DNA from: Mitsuaria sp. PDC51 | GTDB lineage: Bacteria > Pseudomonadota > Gammaproteobacteria > Burkholderiales > Burkholderiaceae_C | Direction of reading: 5' to 3' | NCBI RefSeq assembly: GCF_900113225.1 | Contig: NZ_FOZE01000003.1 | Span: forward strand, 739,375-803,374 | Length of the DNA: 64,000 nt | Shown here: positions 59,854-64,000 of the stretch, piece by piece | Layout of the letters: the number at the start of each line of letters is the position of its first letter | Numbering within the stretch: the stretch's first letter is position 1 | The notes under the pieces: model-generated | Database searches by the model: none | Told to the model about the DNA's origin: nothing | The model's input: only the letters and a program-made list of their open reading frames with translations | Program-made: the position numbers and the translations under genes

Positions 59854-61407
59854 TCAGCGGGCTGCCGTCGCGGCGGCCTCGCCGTCGCAGCGCAGCCCGG
59901 ACACGCCGAGCATCCGCGCCGCCGCGCAGGCATTGATGCCGCCGGTCGCGCTCATCGAACCCAGCAGCGCGCGCCGCAGGCGCGGCGCATCGGCCACCGG
60001 ATCGGCCGCGCGCAGCAGCGCGACGACGCCGGTGACGTTCGCGGCGGCGAGCGAGCTGCCGGTGTCCATGTCGTAACCGCCGTTGGGCACCGTCGTCAGC
60101 ACCGCGCGCCCGGGCGCGACCAGCCAGCCGTCCGCGTCCGCCTCGGCCGCATCGCCGGCGCTGGCCACGACCAGCGCACCGGGCACCTCGCTGGGAAAGC
60201 CCTTGCCGAGCCGCTCCGGCGGCGCCGCGGCGACCAGCACCGCGCCGCGCGACTGCGCATGGCGCGCCAGGCGGGTCAGCAGCGGATCGCTGGGGCCGCC
60301 CAGGCTGAGGTTGATCACGTCGGCGCCGTCCGCGATGGCGGCGCCCAGCGCCTGCGCCAGCGTGAAGGAGTTGCAGCGTGCCGTGCCCGGCCCGGGCCGC
60401 TCCGCGCGCGATTCGGTCCAGCAGGCCCGGTAGCTGGTGATCACCGCGCCGGGCGCCAGGCCGACGATGCCCTGGCGGTTGTTGGCGCGCGCGGCGATCA
60501 GGCCCATCACCTCGGTGCCGTGGCGCTCGGGCACGCCCTCGACCAGCGCACCGCCGCCCGAGACATAGTCCCGCTGCCGCGCGACCTGGCCGGACAGGTC
60601 CGGATGGCGCGCATCCACGCCGGTGTCGATCACCGCGACCTTCACCCGCGCGCCCACGCTGATCTGCTGCAGCGCGGCGGCGGACATCTGCTGGAAGCCC
60701 TTCTGCAGGCCGAAGTAGGGGTCGTTGTAGGGCGCTCCGGGCGTGCCGGGCGTGCCGGGCGTGGTGCCGGGCGAGGTCGCTGCCGCGGCGGACGCCGAGG
60801 CCGTGCCCGGATCGATCGACGGTCCACCCGTCGCACCCGGCCGCGTCGCGGCCTCGCCGCCCTGCGGCCCCCCGGCCAGCGTCTCGAACTCGTTCAGCGG
60901 CTGCGCCAGCTTCACGCGCGCGTCGCGTCGCACGCGCGTCAGCAGCGCGCCCACGTCGTCGTCGCCGGTCAGCGTGAACAGCATGCAGCGCAGGTTCAGC
61001 GGCGCGATGGTCCACGCGGCTTCCTCGTGCAGGTGATAGTCGCGCGCCAGCGCTTCCGACAGCGCCGAAGCGCGGGCGCTGCCCGCGTAGCCGGCCATGC
61101 GGCGGTAGTCGCCGCGCGGCGATCCGCCCGCGCCGGACAAGGGCTCGCCCCGGTCCTCGACGGCCAGGATCACGCGGCGCGTTTCGGCCCGCGGCGCACT
61201 CGCCGCAGCCGACGGGCCATCGGGCGCGACCGTCTCCGTGGACGGCGCCAGCGGGGCCTCGTCGCCGGGTGTGGCCGCCAAGGCCGCCAAGGCCGCCAAG
61301 GCCGCCAAGGCCGCCAGGGCCGGCGCGGCCAGCATGGCGAGCGAGGCCAGCGCCACGAGCCGACGTGCGACGCCGCCGCGTCGCGTGAACTTGCGATCTC
61401 CAGCCAC
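59854..61407 (-). CDS. S8 family serine peptidase (subtilase) with atypical oxyanion site
   Basis: 517 residues from a GTG at 61407, three bases after the anti-sigma stop. The signal region contains a LAA repeat. A propeptide-like domain (about 77-176, ending in RVKLAQPLNEFE) precedes the catalytic domain. The triad is Asp261 (VAVIDTGVD), His296 (HGTEV) and Ser452 (GSSLAAANVTG). The usual AAAGN oxyanion motif reads VAAAPPERL, so its Asn is missing, and the Pro after the Ser helix (SMAAP) is Asn. Activity may be low or specialised. It is the last gene of the sigma/anti-sigma operon. Confidence 0.85.
   Translation of the reverse strand: MAGDRKFTRRGGVARRLVALASLAMLAAPALAALAALAALAALAATPGDEAPLAPSTETVAPDGPSAAASAPRAETRRVILAVEDRGEPLSGAGGSPRGDYRRMAGYAGSARASALSEALARDYHLHEEAAWTIAPLNLRCMLFTLTGDDDVGALLTRVRRDARVKLAQPLNEFETLAGGPQGGEAATRPGATGGPSIDPGTASASAAAATSPGTTPGTPGTPGAPYNDPYFGLQKGFQQMSAAALQQISVGARVKVAVIDTGVDARHPDLSGQVARQRDYVSGGGALVEGVPERHGTEVMGLIAARANNRQGIVGLAPGAVITSYRACWTESRAERPGPGTARCNSFTLAQALGAAIADGADVINLSLGGPSDPLLTRLARHAQSRGAVLVAAAPPERLGKGFPSEVPGALVVASAGDAAEADADGWLVAPGRAVLTTVPNGGYDMDTGSSLAAANVTGVVALLRAADPVADAPRLRRALLGSMSATGGINACAAARMLGVSGLRCDGEAAATAAR
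61273..61317 (-). repeat. 9-bp tandem repeat in the subtilase signal region
   Basis: Five GGCCGCCAA-type units in a row (the last one ends in G) encode LAA repeats within the hydrophobic leader. Slippage could lengthen or shorten the signal peptide in steps of three residues. Confidence 0.75.
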
Positions 61408-61410
61408 CGC

Positions 61411-62154
61411 TCAGCGCTCCGCGACCGCGCTGCCCACCGGCTCGGCCAGCAGCACGCCGGGTTCCGCGCGCAGCTGCTGCACCAGCGCGTGTGCCGGCAT
61501 CGAGGCGCTCGATGCCGCCGGCATGGCGGGCGCCAGCAGCAGGCTGCTCGCGTCCTCGTCCGCGCCGACGATGCGCAGCCCGTGGTGCGCGAGCATCTGC
61601 CGCAGCCGGCCCATGTCGACCCGCTCTTCCGGCACCAGCCGCACGACCGCGCCGGAAGGCAGCGTCGACGGCTGGCTCAGCGTGACGTAGTCGGAGGCGG
61701 GCGCCTCGCCCGGCCAGATCCTCAGGCCGAGCACGCACAGCGCCACCGCCTGCACCGCCACCGCGGCGCTGAGCCAGCGCGTCAGGCGGCCGCCGTCATT
61801 GGCGGCCCGGCCCCGAGGCCCCTGGACCGGCATCGTGGGTCCGGCCTCCCGGTCGCGCGCCCAGAGGCGATCCAGGCCGGCCTGGATCGCGTCGGCGTCG
61901 GCCGTGGCGCCAGCGCTGCCCACGCCCGCGGGATCCTGCATCGCCGCGTGGATGCGCTGCTGCAGCGCGAGTTCGTCCCGGCAATGCGCGCAGTGCGGCA
62001 GGTGGGCCTGCACCTGGCGGTGCTGTTCCGGCGTGGCGGTGCCCGCGACGACCCAGGCGATCATGTCCCAGACCTGGCGGTGCTCGTTCGGTGTCACGTG
62101 GACCGGATCGGTGGTGGCCTTGCCGGCGTCGGAGGGGGTGTCGTGGGAACTCAT
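61411..62154 (-). CDS. zinc-finger anti-sigma factor with propeptide-like periplasmic domain
   Basis: 247 residues. The cytoplasmic part has the zf-HC2 motif H51-x3-C55-x2-C58 (HLPHCAHC), the mark of zinc-binding anti-sigma domains. A membrane helix (about 126-147) is followed by a periplasmic domain (about 160-240): AVVRLVPEERVDMGRLRQML, then ALVQQLRAEPGVLLAEPV. This strand-helix-strand order and the LRAEPGV..AEP ending resemble subtilase propeptide/I9 inhibitor domains. The ATG overlaps the sigma-factor stop (ATGA). It should hold the ECF sigma factor inactive at the membrane. Confidence 0.82.
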   Translation of the reverse strand: MSSHDTPSDAGKATTDPVHVTPNEHRQVWDMIAWVVAGTATPEQHRQVQAHLPHCAHCRDELALQQRIHAAMQDPAGVGSAGATADADAIQAGLDRLWARDREAGPTMPVQGPRGRAANDGGRLTRWLSAAVAVQAVALCVLGLRIWPGEAPASDYVTLSQPSTLPSGAVVRLVPEERVDMGRLRQMLAHHGLRIVGADEDASSLLLAPAMPAASSASMPAHALVQQLRAEPGVLLAEPVGSAVAER

Positions 62155-62771
62155 GGCTGTCCTTCGGTGCCGCTGGCGGGTCGGGGGAGGCCGCCCAGCT
62201 CGGGCAGCACGTTGCGCAGCCGGACCCGCGCGTGGAACATGCGCGCCTTCACGGTGCCGGTGGCGCAATTCATGATGCGGGCGATGTCCTCGCAGGTCTC
62301 GCCCAGGTAATACGCCAGCTCCATCGTCACGCGCTGCTCCGTCGGCAGCGTCGCCAGGCCGCGCATCACCCAGTCGCGCTGCTCGCGGTCGGCGGCCTCG
62401 TTGAAGGCCGGTTCGGCCGAGGCCAGTTCCGCTTCATGGACGGCGGAGGCATTGATCTCCTCGGCCGTCACGCCGTCGCGCAGCGCCTTGAGCATGCAGC
62501 GGTAGGCGATGCCATGGATCCAGGTCGAGACGCGCGACTCGCCGCGGAAGTTGCCCGCGCTGCGCCACACGATCCAGAGCGCGTCGTTGACGACCTCGTC
62601 GGCCAGGTCGGGCCGGCCGCAGCAGCGCAGCACGAAGCGCGACAGGCGCGGCTGGCAATGCCGGTAGAGCTGCTCGAAGCCGGACCGGTCGCCGGCCGCG
62701 GCGGCCTGCAGCCAGGTGCGCAGACGCGACTCGAGGGCCGTGTCCGACTCATTGGGAACAGATGGAAACAT
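62151..62771 (-). CDS. ECF-subfamily RNA polymerase sigma factor
   Basis: 206 residues from the ATG at 62771. Region 2: FEQLYRHCQPRLSRFVLRC, DLADEVVNDALWIVWR, STWIHGIAYRCMLKAL. Region 4: LPTEQRVTMELAYYLGETCEDIARIMNCATGTVKARMFHARVRL. There is no region 1 or 3. It overlaps the anti-sigma gene by four bases, and a subtilase follows. The regulon and signal are unknown; autoregulation is usual for such operons. Confidence 0.93.
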   Translation of the reverse strand: MFPSVPNESDTALESRLRTWLQAAAAGDRSGFEQLYRHCQPRLSRFVLRCCGRPDLADEVVNDALWIVWRSAGNFRGESRVSTWIHGIAYRCMLKALRDGVTAEEINASAVHEAELASAEPAFNEAADREQRDWVMRGLATLPTEQRVTMELAYYLGETCEDIARIMNCATGTVKARMFHARVRLRNVLPELGGLPRPASGTEGQP

Positions 62772-62823
62772 GGGGCGACGAATTCTGCAGAAGTGTCGTT
62801 CATGGGTGCCACAATCGCCGCCG

Positions 62824-63585
62824 ATGGTTGTCGAGCCCCCTAAAAATGTCGTCACCGCCCTGCTTGTCAGAGGGAGAACCCGGGTCTGGGACCGGCCGCT
62901 GGCGGTGGGAATCGCCGCGCTGGCCGCCGCCGCCACGGTGCCCGGCGCCGCCGATGCACAGACTTGGGGCGGCACGCTGTCGGTGGTGTCGGAGCGGGTC
63001 TCGCGCGGGCTGAGCCTGAGCGGCGACCATCCCGGCGCGACCGCCGACTTCTTCTACCGCGATGACCGCAACTGGGCCCTGGGCCTGGGCCTGGGCACGC
63101 TCAATCCCGACGGCGGCGCGACCGCCGAGGCCATCGTGTCGGCGACGCGCTGGTGGCAGGTCGACGACCACCGGACGCTGACGCTGTCCGGCGCCTATTA
63201 CGACTACACCGGCCCCGGCGCGGGCCGCCTGCGCTACAGCGAAATCTCTATCGGCAGCCTCTGGGACGGCGGCGCCTGGGGCCAGTGGGGCGGCACGGTG
63301 TCGCTGTCGCCGGACCTGGCCGCGTCGTCCTCGCGGGGCTACGCGGTCGGCCATCCCGGCGCGACCATCGTCGAGCTGACCTGGCATCGGCGCCTGTGGG
63401 GCGCGCTCGCCGCCGACGTGGGCTGGGGCATCGTCAGCCCCTGGGGCGGCGAGGGCAGCTCCTACCGCTTCGCCAACGGCGGCCTGAGCTACACCGCCGG
63501 CGCCTGGCGCTTCACCGTGTCGCGGCTCTACAGCTCGGTGCCGCCCCAGCAGCGCTGGGTCGCCGGCGTGGCCTGGTCCTTCTGA
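62824..63585 (+). CDS. exported outer-membrane barrel protein (TorF-like)
   Basis: 253 residues from the ATG at 62824. A basic N-region and hydrophobic core (VGIAALAAAATVPGAADAQ) form a signal peptide. The mature start WGGTLSVVSERVSRGLSLSGDHPGATADFFYR and strand pattern recall TorF-family porins. The chain ends in GVAWSF with terminal Phe, as for outer-membrane barrels. It is divergent from the ECF sigma gene (52 bases apart), so it could be a regulon member, but no -35/-10 for ECF sigma could be fixed. Convergent with trxB. Confidence 0.7.
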   Translation: MVVEPPKNVVTALLVRGRTRVWDRPLAVGIAALAAAATVPGAADAQTWGGTLSVVSERVSRGLSLSGDHPGATADFFYRDDRNWALGLGLGTLNPDGGATAEAIVSATRWWQVDDHRTLTLSGAYYDYTGPGAGRLRYSEISIGSLWDGGAWGQWGGTVSLSPDLAASSSRGYAVGHPGATIVELTWHRRLWGALAADVGWGIVSPWGGEGSSYRFANGGLSYTAGAWRFTVSRLYSSVPPQQRWVAGVAWSF

Positions 63586-63595
63586 CCGCGGCCGC

Positions 63596-64000
<405 letters not shown>

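Overview
This 64 kb window is chromosomal DNA of a high-GC betaproteobacterium, most likely from Burkholderiales (the Roseateles/Mitsuaria/Rubrivivax neighbourhood). I infer this from overall codon bias and gene content: a KdpFABC-porin-KdpDE operon, EarP paired with an EF-P that carries Arg32, GluQ, MnmH, and the uvrC-pgsA and HU-tRNA arrangements. I could not run a search, so the genus is an inference. No insertion sequence, prophage, CRISPR array or rRNA was seen. Genes are densely packed, often in 1-4 base stop/start overlaps, and both strands are used.

Layout. 1-2402 (-): a DUF4178 zinc-ribbon protein cut by the left edge, and an SPFH/SHOCT protein. 2522-8460 (-): a tight six-gene operon (DUF2147 protein, beta-barrel porin, FGGY sugar kinase, class II aldolase, class III PLP aminotransferase, second aldolase-like protein). 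It looks like uptake and breakdown of an unidentified sugar or amino-sugar derivative. Next to it are an MFS exporter (-) and a divergent TetR regulator (+). Copies of one operator-like motif lie both in the MFS/tetR gap and in front of the operon. 10557-13265: TrhA/hemolysin III protein, AraC regulator and a secreted HExxH protein. 13377-22532 (+): complete kdp potassium-uptake operon with an extra small membrane peptide at the front and a TorF-type porin between kdpC and kdpDE. 22629-31217: a phasin-like protein, an RNA-ligase-fold protein lacking its catalytic residues, a glutamine amidotransferase, moaE-crcB-ldcA, clpB with a sigma-32-type promoter, and a DUF599 protein.

31279-40556: divergent pirin/LysR pair around a perfect 17 bp palindrome, gluQ, a tandem-FKBP isomerase, mnmH, glnD, map and uppP. 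40820-46824: TetR, a Pcm-like methyltransferase and a TolC-family protein, then yaaA, a prolyl-4-hydroxylase-like oxygenase, a secreted Lys/Ala-rich protein, and efp. 46971-53978: earP, uvrC, a lipoprotein, pgsA, HU, tRNA-Val and a PpiD/SurA-type chaperone. 54094-59794: tRNA-His, small membrane proteins, a Gln-repeat YXWGXW-type lipoprotein, and a two-component system followed by 11-bp-phased GTTCAT repeats and a secreted SnoaL-fold protein. 59854-62771 (-): ECF sigma factor, zinc-finger anti-sigma factor and subtilase operon. The window ends with a small outer-membrane protein and the C-terminal part of trxB.

The most promising undescribed systems are: (i) the sigma/anti-sigma/subtilase operon, in which the anti-sigma periplasmic part resembles a subtilase propeptide; (ii) the kinase-aldolase-aminotransferase operon with its putative shared operator; (iii) the standalone RNA-ligase-like protein that has lost all catalytic positions; and (iv) the phased repeats next to the two-component system.
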